NCBI GenBank assembly: GCA_003531115.1
Contig: DQHT01000140.1
Span: forward strand, 27,031-69,385
DNA: 42,355 bases
From: Bacteroidota bacterium
GTDB taxonomy: Bacteria; Bacteroidota; Bacteroidia; UBA8524
Reading direction: 5' to 3'
Shown here: one piece after another, positions 25,341 to 33,506 of the stretch
Layout: the number at the start of each line of letters is the position of its first letter
Numbering within the stretch: position 1 is the stretch's first letter
Notes under the pieces: generated by a model
Databases searched by the model: none
What the model was told of the DNA's origin: nothing
What the model saw: only the letters and a program-made list of their open reading frames with translations
Position numbers and translations under genes: made by a program

Positions 25341-25874
25341 ATGACGAAGGCATTTGCGGAGGATGGGATTGAAATAGGAAAGCTGACAGATGGAGTTCAT
25401 ACCCTGAACTGGCATTTGGATGCATCTTTTTTTAAGGCTTTTGAGGGCAGCTTGATAGAGGATGGTAATTTTGAAGCTACCTTGCGCCTGGAAAGGATGG
25501 AGGGAGTATTCAGAGCAAATCTGGGCGTAAAAGGAGCAGTTGTAACACCCTGCGACAATTGTCTGGAGGAAATTGCCGTTCCGCTTAAAAGTGAACTTGA
25601 TTTTGTGATCAAACTTACGGGGGTACCCCAGGAAGATGACAGTGATAATGAAGTGTTCTATATCTTAGACAGCGATCCCCGCTTCTTTGTATCGCAGCAT
25701 ATTTATGATCTTGTTTATCTTGGATTACCTATCCGGAAAACCTGTGAAGATCCTGGAAACACCCCAAAGTGCAACCTGGAAGTTCTCAAACGTTTGAACA
25801 CGGAAGAACAAATTAATGACGCAGAGGAAGGCAACGACCCGCGTTGGGACAAACTAAAAGACTTGTTTAATTAA
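25341..25874 (+). CDS. YceD/DUF177 family protein
   Basis: The 177-residue protein belongs to the YceD family, which is almost always encoded before rpmF and, in plants and E. coli, is needed for 23S rRNA accumulation. The family motif is the C-x-x-C segment VVTPCDNCLEEI followed by an acidic domain and a C-terminal Cys region (CEDPGNTPKCNLEVL). These Cys residues suggest zinc binding. The C terminus DPRWDKLKDLFN is typical. The ATG at 25341 is chosen because of the promoter box upstream. rpmF follows after six bases. Confidence 0.88.
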   Translation: MTKAFAEDGIEIGKLTDGVHTLNWHLDASFFKAFEGSLIEDGNFEATLRLERMEGVFRANLGVKGAVVTPCDNCLEEIAVPLKSELDFVIKLTGVPQEDDSDNEVFYILDSDPRFFVSQHIYDLVYLGLPIRKTCEDPGNTPKCNLEVLKRLNTEEQINDAEEGNDPRWDKLKDLFN

Positions 25875-25880
25875 TAAAAA

Positions 25881-26066
25881 ATGGCACATCCTAAACGAAA
25901 AATCTCGAAAACGAGAAGAGACAAGAGACGGACGCACCACAAATTGGGTGAAAAAGCATTATTCGTTGATCCGAATACCGGCGATATTTCTCAATACCAC
26001 AGGGTGAATCTTGAAACCGGCATGTACAAAGGGATCAAGGTAATGAAAGGCACCAACGAAGAATAA
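25881..26066 (+). CDS. rpmF: 50S ribosomal protein L32
   Basis: L32 is a small structural protein of the large ribosomal subunit. The 61-residue protein begins MAHPKRKISKTRRDKRRTHH, the universal L32 signature. The zinc-ribbon Cys pairs of some L32 proteins are absent, so this is a Cys-minus, zinc-independent form. It lies between DUF177 and plsX, the standard arrangement that links ribosome and membrane synthesis. Confidence 0.97.
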   Translation: MAHPKRKISKTRRDKRRTHHKLGEKALFVDPNTGDISQYHRVNLETGMYKGIKVMKGTNEE

Positions 26067-26075
26067 ACCTACCGG

Positions 26076-27008
26076 ATGCGGTTAGGATTAGATATCATGG
26101 GCGGGGATTTTGCCCCCCTGGAAGCATTAAAAGGTTCCGTGAATGCGCTAAAGCATATTGACGGGATCGATTTGGTGTTGTTTGGTGACAAAACGATTGT
26201 TGAACCCATTGCACAGGCAGAAGGGATAGACTTATCGGCTTTTGAATTCGTTCATTGTCCGGAAGTCATTTCTATGGGCGAACATCCCACCAAAGCGCTG
26301 ACCCAAAAGAGAGAGTCCAGTATTGCTATTGGTTATCAACAACTCAAAGAAAAGAAAATTGACGCCTTCATCAGTGCCGGGAATACCGGGGCCATGATGG
26401 TTGGCGCCATGTTCAGTGTAAAGGTGGTAGAGGGCGTTTTCCGTCCTGCCATTTCATCCATCTTGCCTAAAAACACGGGCGGTATTGGTCTCCTGCTCGA
26501 CGTAGGTGCGAATGCCGACTGTAAACCCGACGTACTCTACCAATTTGCCGTACTCGGATCTTTGTATTGTAAGAACGTTTACAAGATTGATAACCCGCGG
26601 GTTGGCCTTTTAAATATTGGAGAAGAAAAGGAAAAAGGGAACCTGGTAACCCAGGCAGCCCATAATCTGATGGCTGATACAAGCGATTTTAATTTTATCG
26701 GAAATGTGGAAGGCCGTGATCTTTTTATCGACAAAGTAGATGTTGTGGTTTGCGATGGATTTACAGGCAATATTGTATTAAAAGCCTGTGAGTCGATGTA
26801 TTACCTGCTCAAAAAACGCGAAATCAAGGATGAATTTCTGGACCAGTTCAATTATGAACCACACGGCGGAAGTCCGATCCTGGGTATAAATGCTCCTGTG
26901 ATCATTGGTCACGGGATTTCAAAAGCAGTTAGTTTTGAAAACATGATCCGACTGGCCAAAGAAACGGTCGAATCAGGTTTAATTGATAAAATTAAATCAT
27001 CCTTTTAA
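26076..27008 (+). CDS. plsX: Phosphate acyltransferase PlsX
   Basis: PlsX converts acyl-ACP and phosphate to acyl-phosphate, the donor for PlsY in phosphatidic acid synthesis. The 310-residue protein opens with LGLDIMGGDFAPLEALKG and has ISAGNTGAMMVGA, LLLDVGANADCKP, GNVEGRD and CDGFTGNIVLKACE, all PlsX signatures. It is a peripheral membrane enzyme in the cytosol. It follows rpmF by nine bases and precedes fabH by 16. Confidence 0.96.
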   Translation: MRLGLDIMGGDFAPLEALKGSVNALKHIDGIDLVLFGDKTIVEPIAQAEGIDLSAFEFVHCPEVISMGEHPTKALTQKRESSIAIGYQQLKEKKIDAFISAGNTGAMMVGAMFSVKVVEGVFRPAISSILPKNTGGIGLLLDVGANADCKPDVLYQFAVLGSLYCKNVYKIDNPRVGLLNIGEEKEKGNLVTQAAHNLMADTSDFNFIGNVEGRDLFIDKVDVVVCDGFTGNIVLKACESMYYLLKKREIKDEFLDQFNYEPHGGSPILGINAPVIIGHGISKAVSFENMIRLAKETVESGLIDKIKSSF

Positions 27009-27024
27009 ATTGGCCGAAAACACA

Positions 27025-28023
27025 ATGAATAAAATCCGCGCAGCCATTACCGCAGTGGGCGGGTATGTACCACCCGATGTACTTACCAATGCCGATCTTG
27101 AAAAAATGGTTGAGACCAGCGACGAGTGGATCATGTCGCGTACGGGAATTAAGGAGCGCCATATCCTCAGAGGGGAAGGAAAAGGGGTATCAGAAATGAT
27201 GTTCCATGCGGTAAGCACAATGTTGGAAAAGAACAATATTGACCCGCTGGAGATCGATTTTATCCTCTGCTCTACCATCACCGGCGACATGATTTTTCCG
27301 GCTACTGCAAATATTCTCGGCGACCTTATCGGCGCTAAAAATGCCTGGGGCTTTGACCTGGGTGCCGCTTGTTCCGGCTTTTTGTACGGAATGGAAGTGG
27401 CTTCGAAAATGGTGGAATCGGGCAAATACAAAAAAGTTCTTCTGGTAGGGGCTGATAAGATGTCATCCATCATCGACTATACCGACCGCAATACCTGTAT
27501 TATTTTTGGCGACGGGGCAGGCTGTGTGCTGCTTGAACCGGATACTGAAGGCTATGGTGTTCAGGATTCGATCTTAAAAAGTGACGGCGCAGGGCGGCTT
27601 TACCTTCATCAAAAAGCAGGGGGATCGGCAAAACCACCAACGCACGAAACGGTTGACGCCCGGGAACATTATGTGTACCAGGAAGGTAAAACGGTATTTA
27701 AATTTGCTGTTACCAACATGGCCGAAGTAACGGCTGACGTGCTTGGCCGGAATAATATGACCGGTAACGATGTAGACTGGCTTCTCGCTCACCAGGCCAA
27801 CCTGAGGATCATTGACGCTACTGCACAACGTATCAACCTGGCTGAAGAAAAAGTATTGGTAAACATCAACCGCTATGGAAACACAACCAACGGAACCCTT
27901 CCTCTTTTGATGGCCGATTTTGAATCAAAATTTAAGAAGGGAGATAACCTCATCTTGTCTACCTTCGGGGGCGGTTTTACCTGGGGATCCATGTGGCTCC
28001 GTTGGGCCTATGACCCGAAGTAA
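27025..28023 (+). CDS. fabH: Beta-ketoacyl-ACP synthase III (FabH)
   Basis: FabH condenses acetyl-CoA (or a branched acyl-CoA) with malonyl-ACP to start fatty acid elongation. The 332-residue protein carries the catalytic triad C116 (LGAACSGF), H256 (LAHQANLRI) and N286 (NRYGNTTNGT). Start ATG 27025 gives MNKIRAAITAVGGYVP, the typical N terminus; an earlier start would run into plsX. Bacteroidota make many iso-branched fatty acids, so branched acyl-CoA primers are likely. The elongation factor P gene that often follows fabH in this phylum is absent here. Confidence 0.96.
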   Translation: MNKIRAAITAVGGYVPPDVLTNADLEKMVETSDEWIMSRTGIKERHILRGEGKGVSEMMFHAVSTMLEKNNIDPLEIDFILCSTITGDMIFPATANILGDLIGAKNAWGFDLGAACSGFLYGMEVASKMVESGKYKKVLLVGADKMSSIIDYTDRNTCIIFGDGAGCVLLEPDTEGYGVQDSILKSDGAGRLYLHQKAGGSAKPPTHETVDAREHYVYQEGKTVFKFAVTNMAEVTADVLGRNNMTGNDVDWLLAHQANLRIIDATAQRINLAEEKVLVNINRYGNTTNGTLPLLMADFESKFKKGDNLILSTFGGGFTWGSMWLRWAYDPK

Positions 28024-28050
28024 ATCAGAATAAATTTCCCAAAGAAATTT

Positions 28051-28058
28051 TACCTTTG
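28051..28058 (+). promoter_or_regulatory. Candidate -7 box TACCTTTG upstream of accB
   Basis: TACCTTTG matches TAnnTTTG 33 bases before the accB ATG, in a 68-base AT-rich gap after fabH. It suggests that accBC can be transcribed apart from the upstream cluster. No strong -33 element is visible. Confidence 0.45.
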
Positions 28059-28091
28059 ATTTGAACCCTGTTTCAAAAACCTTGAAAAATT

Positions 28092-28562
28092 ATGGACTTA
28101 AAGGAAATACAAACATTGATCAAGTTCGTCTCCGAATCCGGTGTTGACGAAGTGGATATTGAAAAAAAGGATTTTAAAATATCCATCCGCAAGGCTGCAC
28201 CTGTTGTACAGGCCGCTCCTCAACAGATTGTTCATGCCAGCCTGCCTGCTCCGGCACCGGCAGCTCAACCGGTGGCGAAAGCTCCTGAAGCCCCTGCCCC
28301 TGCACCTGTGGTGGCAGATAAGCTGGTAACCATTAATTCGCCCATGATCGGTACTTTCTACCGGTCTTCATCTCCTGACAAACCATCGTTTGTCAGTGTT
28401 GGCGATGAAGTGAAAGCGGGTTCAGTAGTGTGTATTGTTGAGGCCATGAAACTTTTCAATGAGATCGAGTCTGAAATTTCAGGAAGGATCGTGAAAATTC
28501 TGGTCGACAACGCTACTCCGGTGGAATATGACCAACCGCTGTTCCTGGTGGAACCCAACTAG
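28092..28562 (+). CDS. accB: Biotin carboxyl carrier protein of acetyl-CoA carboxylase
   Basis: AccB carries carboxybiotin between AccC and the transferase. The 156-residue protein has an N-terminal oligomerisation segment, an Ala/Pro-rich flexible linker (about 45-80), the thumb region [12 protein letters not shown], and the biotinylation site VEAMKLFNE with K120. This Lys is the substrate for the BirA at 18554. It is followed by accC after 37 bases. Confidence 0.97.
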   Translation: MDLKEIQTLIKFVSESGVDEVDIEKKDFKISIRKAAPVVQAAPQQIVHASLPAPAPAAQPVAKAPEAPAPAPVVADKLVTINSPMIGTFYRSSSPDKPSFVSVGDEVKAGSVVCIVEAMKLFNEIESEISGRIVKILVDNATPVEYDQPLFLVEPN

Positions 28563-28599
28563 TGGGCCTTCGGGCTTTTTCAGGACCTAATCGAGAACA

Positions 28600-29940
28600 A
28601 TGTTTAAGAAAATTTTAATAGCCAACCGTGGCGAGATCGCCCTGCGTATCATCCGTACCTGCAAAGAGATGGGGATTAAGACCGTAGCTGTCTACTCTAC
28701 CGCGGATAAAGAGAGTTTACACGTACGTTTTGCCGATGAGGCTGTTTGTATCGGCCCTCCGCCAAGTCCTTTATCGTACCTGAGCATGGCCAATATTATC
28801 GCCGCGGCGGAAATTACCAATGCTGATGCGATCCACCCGGGATATGGCTTTTTATCGGAGAACGCCAAGTTTTCCAAAGTTTGCCGCGACCACGGAATTA
28901 AATTTATCGGAGCTTCTCCGGAGATGATCAATTCCATGGGAGATAAATCCAATGCAAAAGATACCATGATCAAAGCGGGAGTGCCCTGTATTCCCGGCTC
29001 TGAGGGTCTTTTAAAGGATGCTAATGAAGGCAAACGCCTGGCTAAAGATATCGGTTATCCGGTTATCATCAAGGCTACGGCTGGTGGTGGTGGTCGTGGG
29101 ATGCGCATCATCTGGAAAGACGAAGAGTTTGAGAACGCATGGGATTCTGCCCGCCAGGAAGCGGCAGCAGCCTTTGGGAACGATGGTATTTATATGGAGA
29201 AATACATCGAAGAACCACGGCATATCGAAATTCAAATCGCCGGAGATCAATATGGAAAGGTCGTTCACCTGAGTGAACGCGATTGTTCTATTCAACGCCG
29301 TCATCAAAAATTGCTTGAAGAGGCTCCTTCTCCTTTTGTAACGGATGAACTCCGTGAAAAAATGGGTAATGCTGCTGTTTCAGCGGGAGAATCTATTGGT
29401 TATGAAGGAGTGGGTACGGTCGAATTTTTGGTCGATAAACACAGGAACTTTTACTTTATGGAAATGAATACCCGTATCCAGGTAGAACACCCGGTTACCG
29501 AAGAGATCATTTTTCATGACCTGATAAAAGAACAAATATTGATCGCAGCAGGAGTGCCGATCTCCGGAAAAAATTATTTCCCGCAGCGTCATGCAATGGA
29601 ATGTCGGATCAATGCCGAAGATCCTTACAAAAATTTCGCACCAAGTCCGGGTAAAATTACCGTACTCCACAAACCAGGCGGATTGGGTGTAAGGGTTGAC
29701 TCTCATATTTATGCCGGTTATACCATTCCGCCAAATTACGATTCCATGATCGCCAAGCTCATCGTAGCCGCCGCAACCCGGGAAGAATGTATCGTGAAGA
29801 TGGAAAGGGCCTTAAGCGAATTTGTGATCGAGGGGGTAAAAACCACCATTCCATTGCACTTAAAACTCATGGCCAATGCCGATTTCCGCGCGGGTAACTT
29901 TACCACGGCGTTTATGAATGATTTTGATATCAACGCTTAG
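28600..29940 (+). CDS. accC: Biotin carboxylase, acetyl-CoA carboxylase subunit
   Basis: AccC carboxylates the biotin of AccB using ATP and bicarbonate. The 446-residue ATP-grasp protein starts [20 protein letters not shown], has the glycine-rich loop [13 protein letters not shown], the active-site segment [15 protein letters not shown] and [11 protein letters not shown]. Length matches AccC (about 450), not the longer pyruvate or acyl-CoA carboxylases. The carboxyltransferase genes accA and accD are not in this window. Confidence 0.97.
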   Translation: MFKKILIANRGEIALRIIRTCKEMGIKTVAVYSTADKESLHVRFADEAVCIGPPPSPLSYLSMANIIAAAEITNADAIHPGYGFLSENAKFSKVCRDHGIKFIGASPEMINSMGDKSNAKDTMIKAGVPCIPGSEGLLKDANEGKRLAKDIGYPVIIKATAGGGGRGMRIIWKDEEFENAWDSARQEAAAAFGNDGIYMEKYIEEPRHIEIQIAGDQYGKVVHLSERDCSIQRRHQKLLEEAPSPFVTDELREKMGNAAVSAGESIGYEGVGTVEFLVDKHRNFYFMEMNTRIQVEHPVTEEIIFHDLIKEQILIAAGVPISGKNYFPQRHAMECRINAEDPYKNFAPSPGKITVLHKPGGLGVRVDSHIYAGYTIPPNYDSMIAKLIVAAATREECIVKMERALSEFVIEGVKTTIPLHLKLMANADFRAGNFTTAFMNDFDINA

Positions 29941-29976
29941 CAGATAGACCATAGACCATGGACCATGGTGGATCTG
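29941..29976. repeat. Three GACCATR heptamers inside a short CAGAT/ATCTG inverted repeat
   Basis: Units GACCATA, GACCATG and GACCATG occupy 29947-29967. They match the minus-strand unit of the array at 184-218. The first base abuts the accC stop codon. CAGAT (29941-29945) and ATCTG (29972-29976) can pair around the array, and CCATGG within it is self-complementary. It lies at a convergent junction. Confidence 0.75.
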
Positions 29977-29985
29977 TGACTTAAC

Positions 29986-30008
29986 AAAAATCTCCGCTCC
30001 CCGGATTT
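29986..30008 (-). terminator. Weak terminator-like hairpin after the outer-membrane barrel gene
   Basis: On the minus strand, AAATCCG and CGGAGATTT pair with a bulge around a GGGAG loop, followed by TTTTTG. It begins three bases after the stop at 30011. The stem is short, so the call is tentative. Confidence 0.35.
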
Positions 30009-30010
30009 CC

Positions 30011-30868
30011 TTAGAACCTGCGCTTATTCACACGCGGGTGGTTCCAGTAGCGACGTTTCGTAAAGGTGGTGCTTATTCCAAGCGTTATGGCCAGATTGCC
30101 TGCGTTTTTAAGAGTAGGGTAGCTGATCAGATCTTTACCATCTTTCTGGTATTCGTTACGCAAGGCCGACTTGTTGATATTCATAAAATTCAACGAATAG
30201 CGGGCATCCAGGTAAATAAAGGTCTTTTTACTCAAATTATACTTAAAATTACCGCCCAGTGCCAGACTGAAATCCAGTTTTTTCAACCCACCCTGTGTGG
30301 CGTCTTTATAAACGGTTTTAGTTTCCTCTTCAGGAGTGCCACCCGCGGGAGTATGCTGGCTTGTTTGTGAATAATTGGAGCGTGGAATAGCCAGGAAATT
30401 AATGACCGGTCCGAGGTAAAATTCAAAATAAAGTGGTTTGCCTGATCCTTCGTTCGGATAAATGGGCTTTGGATTGGTTAGTTTCCAGCGCACTTTCATC
30501 AATAAAGGCAACTGCACATAATGCAAATCAAGGTTATTGACGGTCTTATAGGTTGTTGAACCACTACCTGTAATGTCAGTATAAATGGAGTCAATGAACA
30601 TGATCCCCCCCTTGTTCGTCCATGCGAGTTCGGGTTGGAAGAAGATATACCTCGACAAAGGCAATTCACAGGTCACCCCGAAGGTTAAACGACGTATACT
30701 TTTAAAAGTAGGTTTCAAATCACCAGGATCGGTATTTGTTTTCCAATTGTCAAGGTTAAGTCCGGCGGTATTCATACCCCCGTAAACCCCAAAAAAGGCC
30801 TGGGCGTTCGTCTGATGAGTAAAGAAGATTCCCATCCCGAGGATGGCAAGTTTAAAGAGTGATTTCAT
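30011..30868 (-). CDS. Outer-membrane beta-barrel protein (PorT-like size)
   Basis: The 285-residue protein has a signal peptide, MKSLFKLAILGMGIFFTHQT cleaved after NAQ, then alternating strands with aromatic belts: FFGVYGGMNTAGLNL, YIFFQPELAWTNKGG, LHYVQLPLLMKVRW, FEFYLGPVINF, and FIYLDARYSLNF. The YVQLPLLMK segment is typical of the outer_membrane_beta-barrel family found across Bacteroidota (PorT family included). Function is not assigned. It ends in a basic, Arg/Asn-rich tail after the last strand. It has a good promoter (30894-30921) and is transcribed alone. Confidence 0.82.
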   Translation of the reverse strand: MKSLFKLAILGMGIFFTHQTNAQAFFGVYGGMNTAGLNLDNWKTNTDPGDLKPTFKSIRRLTFGVTCELPLSRYIFFQPELAWTNKGGIMFIDSIYTDITGSGSTTYKTVNNLDLHYVQLPLLMKVRWKLTNPKPIYPNEGSGKPLYFEFYLGPVINFLAIPRSNYSQTSQHTPAGGTPEEETKTVYKDATQGGLKKLDFSLALGGNFKYNLSKKTFIYLDARYSLNFMNINKSALRNEYQKDGKDLISYPTLKNAGNLAITLGISTTFTKRRYWNHPRVNKRRF

Positions 30869-30893
30869 CTGGCTCTTGTGCGTTTAGTAAAAA

Positions 30894-30921
30894 CAAATCT
30901 AAAGGAATTTAGTGAAAACAA
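30894..30921 (-). promoter_or_regulatory. Bacteroidota promoter, TTG-N17-TAGATTTG
   Basis: On the minus strand TTG (30921-30919), a 17-base spacer and TAGATTTG (30901-30894) match both consensus elements with ideal spacing. The ATG of the barrel gene is 26 bases downstream. This is the best promoter found in the window. Confidence 0.7.
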
Positions 30922-30981
30922 TGAAACAGTCCGCATAATTCTCTACGAGTGAAAGGCTTTTGTGCAAAAAAGATAATTTAA

Positions 30982-31317
30982 TCACTTCAATTTCGGATTA
31001 TCCCGATGCCTTGTCGAATCCCGGTTTGTCTTTTTTTCCATATTTTTAACAAATGCGGTTTCCAGGTCAACCCCGGTTTGGTTGGCCAGGCAGATCAGTA
31101 TCCATAGTACATCGGCCATTTCATCGCTCAGCTCTACTTCGGCTTCTTTGTCTTTAAAACTCTGGTCTCCGTATTTTCTGGCCATGAGGCGGGCGAGTTC
31201 ACCAACCTCCTCCATCAGGATGGCCGTATTTGTTAATTCGGAGAAATAGCGCACACCAAGGGTGTTTATCCAGGTATCAACTTGCTCCTGTGCATTTTTG
31301 AGGCTGATGCTTTCCAT
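30982..31317 (-). CDS. MazG-like nucleotide pyrophosphohydrolase
   Basis: The 111-residue protein has the all-alpha MazG/RS21-C6 fold signature: MEEVGELARLMARKYGDQ, a second acidic helix EVELSDEMADVLWILICLAN and GVDLETAFVKNMEKK. The EEVGE and E-x-x-DE-x-AD motifs bind Mg. These enzymes hydrolyse (d)NTPs, for instance dCTP derivatives, to monophosphates. Start ATG 31317 (MESISLKNAQEQV) is chosen because the longer frame to 31386 crosses the divergent pyrF promoter and start. Exact substrate unknown. Confidence 0.88.
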   Translation of the reverse strand: MESISLKNAQEQVDTWINTLGVRYFSELTNTAILMEEVGELARLMARKYGDQSFKDKEAEVELSDEMADVLWILICLANQTGVDLETAFVKNMEKKTNRDSTRHRDNPKLK

Positions 31318-31326
31318 GTCATTGTC

Positions 31327-31334
31327 TATTTTTG
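31327..31334 (+). promoter_or_regulatory. -7 box TATTTTTG deciding the pyrF start
   Basis: TATTTTTG matches TAnnTTTG exactly in the 36-base gap between mazG-like and pyrF starts. Transcription would begin near 31340, so the open frame upstream of that point (to 31282) cannot be translated from this promoter. Confidence 0.5.
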
Positions 31335-31353
31335 CCTTACAAATCACGGAATT

Positions 31354-32154
31354 TTGAACAGAACAAGCCTCATTCAGCAAATTCATAGCAAAAAAAGTTT
31401 CCTCTGCGTTGGCCTCGACAGTGATGTGCGGAAAATGCCGGTGGGGATCAGTCAGGATACAGCCGGACTTGTTGCCTTTAATAAACAGATCATTGAAGCC
31501 ACGGCCGAATTTGCAGTGTGCTATAAGATAAATACCGCCTTTTATGAGTGTTTTGGCGCATCAGGCTGGGAGGCGATGAAAGAAACCCTGGAGTACATTC
31601 CGAAAAATATCCTGACCATTGCCGATGCAAAACGGGGTGATATTGGGAATACATCCGCCATGTATGCGCAGGCATTTTTTGAGGCCCTGACTTTTGATGC
31701 GATCACGATCAACCCGTACATGGGAAAAGATTCAGTAAGTCCATTTCTGGAATTCAAAGACAAATGGAGTATACTGCTTGCCCTGACTTCCAATCCGGGG
31801 TCTCAGGATTTCCAAACTTTACCTACCGGTTCCGGACAGGTATTCGAAGAAGTGCTCCGAAAAAGTTCATCCTGGGGAGATGAATCGAATATGATGTATG
31901 TAGTGGGTGCCACCAGGGCAGAGGAATTGTCACGTGTGCGTCAAATAATTCCTAAGCACTTCCTTTTGGTTCCGGGTGTGGGAGCCCAGGGGGGGAGTTT
32001 GGTTGATGTGGTCAGACATGGCGCCAATAAAGACATTAGCCTGCTTATCAATGCCTCCAGAAGCATCATTTATGCCTCTTCCGAGTCCGATTTTGCCGAA
32101 GCGGCCCGTTCCGAAGCCAAAAAAATGCAACAGGAGATGAGTATCTTCTGTTGA
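31354..32154 (+). CDS. pyrF: Orotidine 5'-phosphate decarboxylase (group 2), TTG start
   Basis: PyrF makes UMP in the last step of pyrimidine synthesis. The 266-residue TIM barrel has SFLCVGLDSD, the catalytic ADAKRGDIGNTS (K93 with flanking Asp residues), INPYMGKDS and LVPGVGAQGG. The family start is M-x-R-x-x-L followed by KKSFLCVGLD; the only codon in place is TTG at 31354, with no ATG between the promoter box and the conserved core. The open frame extends to 31282, but that would overlap mazG and precede the promoter. The DUF2851 gene overlaps its stop by one base (TGATG). Confidence 0.93.
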   Translation: MNRTSLIQQIHSKKSFLCVGLDSDVRKMPVGISQDTAGLVAFNKQIIEATAEFAVCYKINTAFYECFGASGWEAMKETLEYIPKNILTIADAKRGDIGNTSAMYAQAFFEALTFDAITINPYMGKDSVSPFLEFKDKWSILLALTSNPGSQDFQTLPTGSGQVFEEVLRKSSSWGDESNMMYVVGATRAEELSRVRQIIPKHFLLVPGVGAQGGSLVDVVRHGANKDISLLINASRSIIYASSESDFAEAARSEAKKMQQEMSIFC

Positions 32155-33506
32155 TGAACGAAGAATTACTCAGCTACTACTGGAAACTGCAGCGTTTTCG
32201 GAAGGAAAATCTCTGCACCAACGATGGAGAACCCATACAGGTCATCTATCCCGGACTCCTTAACAAAGATGGAGGTCCCGACTTTTTGCATGCCCGCATT
32301 CGTATCGGCGAAACCCTTTGGGTCGGCAATGTAGAACTGCACAGCAAAAGCTCGGATTGGAATAAACACGGACATCAGCATGATCCTGCCTATGCCAATG
32401 TGATCCTACATGTGGTTTATGAATCAGATGAACTTCTGGATGTCCCTTTCCCGGAACTCTCCTTGCAGCATTTTATTGATCCTTTGAGTGCCGGATTGAT
32501 GGAAGCCTGGCGGGCAAGTATGGATCCTATCCCTTGTCATGCCCTGCTTAAAGAAAACCCGGAAACCCTCAATACCCTTTGGTTAGATAGGCTGATGGTT
32601 GAACGGCTTGAAGACAAATCGCAAAAAATTGAAAGCCTGCTCAGGGAGGTTAATACCAATTGGGAAGCCGCTTTTTTCCTCTGGATGGCGCATTATTTCG
32701 GATTGAGAGTGAATGTACTGCCTTTTGAAATGCTGGCCCGAAGCATACCCTGGAAACTGGTTAAAAAGTACCGGAACAAAAGGGATGATCTGGAAGCTCT
32801 CTTTCAGGGACAAGCCGGTTTGTTGCAAACGACAGTGCGCGACGGGTTTCATCAATCCCTGATCGAAAGGCAAAGGCTCCAGCGAAATCTCCATCCACTC
32901 GAAGCTCTGGATCCATCCCAATGGAAATTTCTTCGCATGCGGCCTGCTAATTTTCCATCCATACGCATATCGCAGTTTGCTGATCTGTTCTTTCGTTATG
33001 AAAGTCCACTGGATCGGTTCTTACACAGTAACTATCTGGAAGAGTTGGAGAGCCTGCTTTCCCTTCAGGCCCATGAATATTGGGGAACACATAGCCGCTT
33101 CGGACAAACCAACAAGGGCCTCTCCCTGACATTGGGCAAGGATACCCGACAGCTTTTGTTAGGAAATGCCGTGTTGCCCTTTCTTTTTTGTTATGCCGAA
33201 AACTGGTCGCTGGCCGATAAACGGGAATGGGTTTTGGATGCTTTTCATCGTTTAAAACCCGAGAACAACAGCCTAATTCGCCGTTGGAATTCCCTGGGCA
33301 TTCTGGCCAATTCTTTTGCGGATTCACAATCTTTGATCACCCTTTCCCGGGGTTATTGCGAAAAAAAGCGCTGCTTGTCCTGTGAAGTGGGGAATCAGTT
33401 GACGAGACCTGAAAAGAGTGCAGATAATTCTCATTATGACACAAATGAATATCCATCGAAAAAAGTAAATTACGAAGAAGGAGCAGGAGGCAGATATGAC
33501 CAATAA
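32154..33506 (+). CDS. DUF2851 family protein with an atypical C-terminal tail
   Basis: The 450-residue protein begins MNEELLSYYWKLQRF and has VIYPGLLNKDGGPDFLHARI and the GNVELHSKSSDWNKHGHQHD segment, both typical of DUF2851, a family confined mainly to Bacteroidota and of unknown function. The conserved H-x-S-x-x-W-x-x-H-x-H-x-x-D set looks like a metal or nuclease-like site (inference). The family end is around CEKKRCLSCEVGN. Here about 37 further polar residues follow and run into the next gene, which overlaps by 11 bases. I infer that the native stop was replaced when the DinD-like gene entered. PspC, its usual neighbour, lies beyond. Confidence 0.88.
   Translation: MNEELLSYYWKLQRFRKENLCTNDGEPIQVIYPGLLNKDGGPDFLHARIRIGETLWVGNVELHSKSSDWNKHGHQHDPAYANVILHVVYESDELLDVPFPELSLQHFIDPLSAGLMEAWRASMDPIPCHALLKENPETLNTLWLDRLMVERLEDKSQKIESLLREVNTNWEAAFFLWMAHYFGLRVNVLPFEMLARSIPWKLVKKYRNKRDDLEALFQGQAGLLQTTVRDGFHQSLIERQRLQRNLHPLEALDPSQWKFLRMRPANFPSIRISQFADLFFRYESPLDRFLHSNYLEELESLLSLQAHEYWGTHSRFGQTNKGLSLTLGKDTRQLLLGNAVLPFLFCYAENWSLADKREWVLDAFHRLKPENNSLIRRWNSLGILANSFADSQSLITLSRGYCEKKRCLSCEVGNQLTRPEKSADNSHYDTNEYPSKKVNYEEGAGGRYDQ
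33485..33490 (+). promoter_or_regulatory. Consensus Shine-Dalgarno AGGAGG before the DinD-like gene
   Basis: AGGAGG lies five bases before the ATG at 33496. Nearly all other genes of the window lack such a site, as usual in Bacteroidota, so it marks this gene as atypical. A second GGAG lies just upstream. Confidence 0.7.

Noticed and set aside
28024..28091. Missing elongation factor P gene between fabH and accB
   Set aside because: Searched the 68-base gap; there is no room and no remnant, so only absence can be stated. Order varies in the phylum.
31282..31353. Upstream start for pyrF
   Set aside because: It would overlap the divergent MazG-like gene and lie upstream of the TATTTTTG promoter box; the added residues are not conserved in the family.
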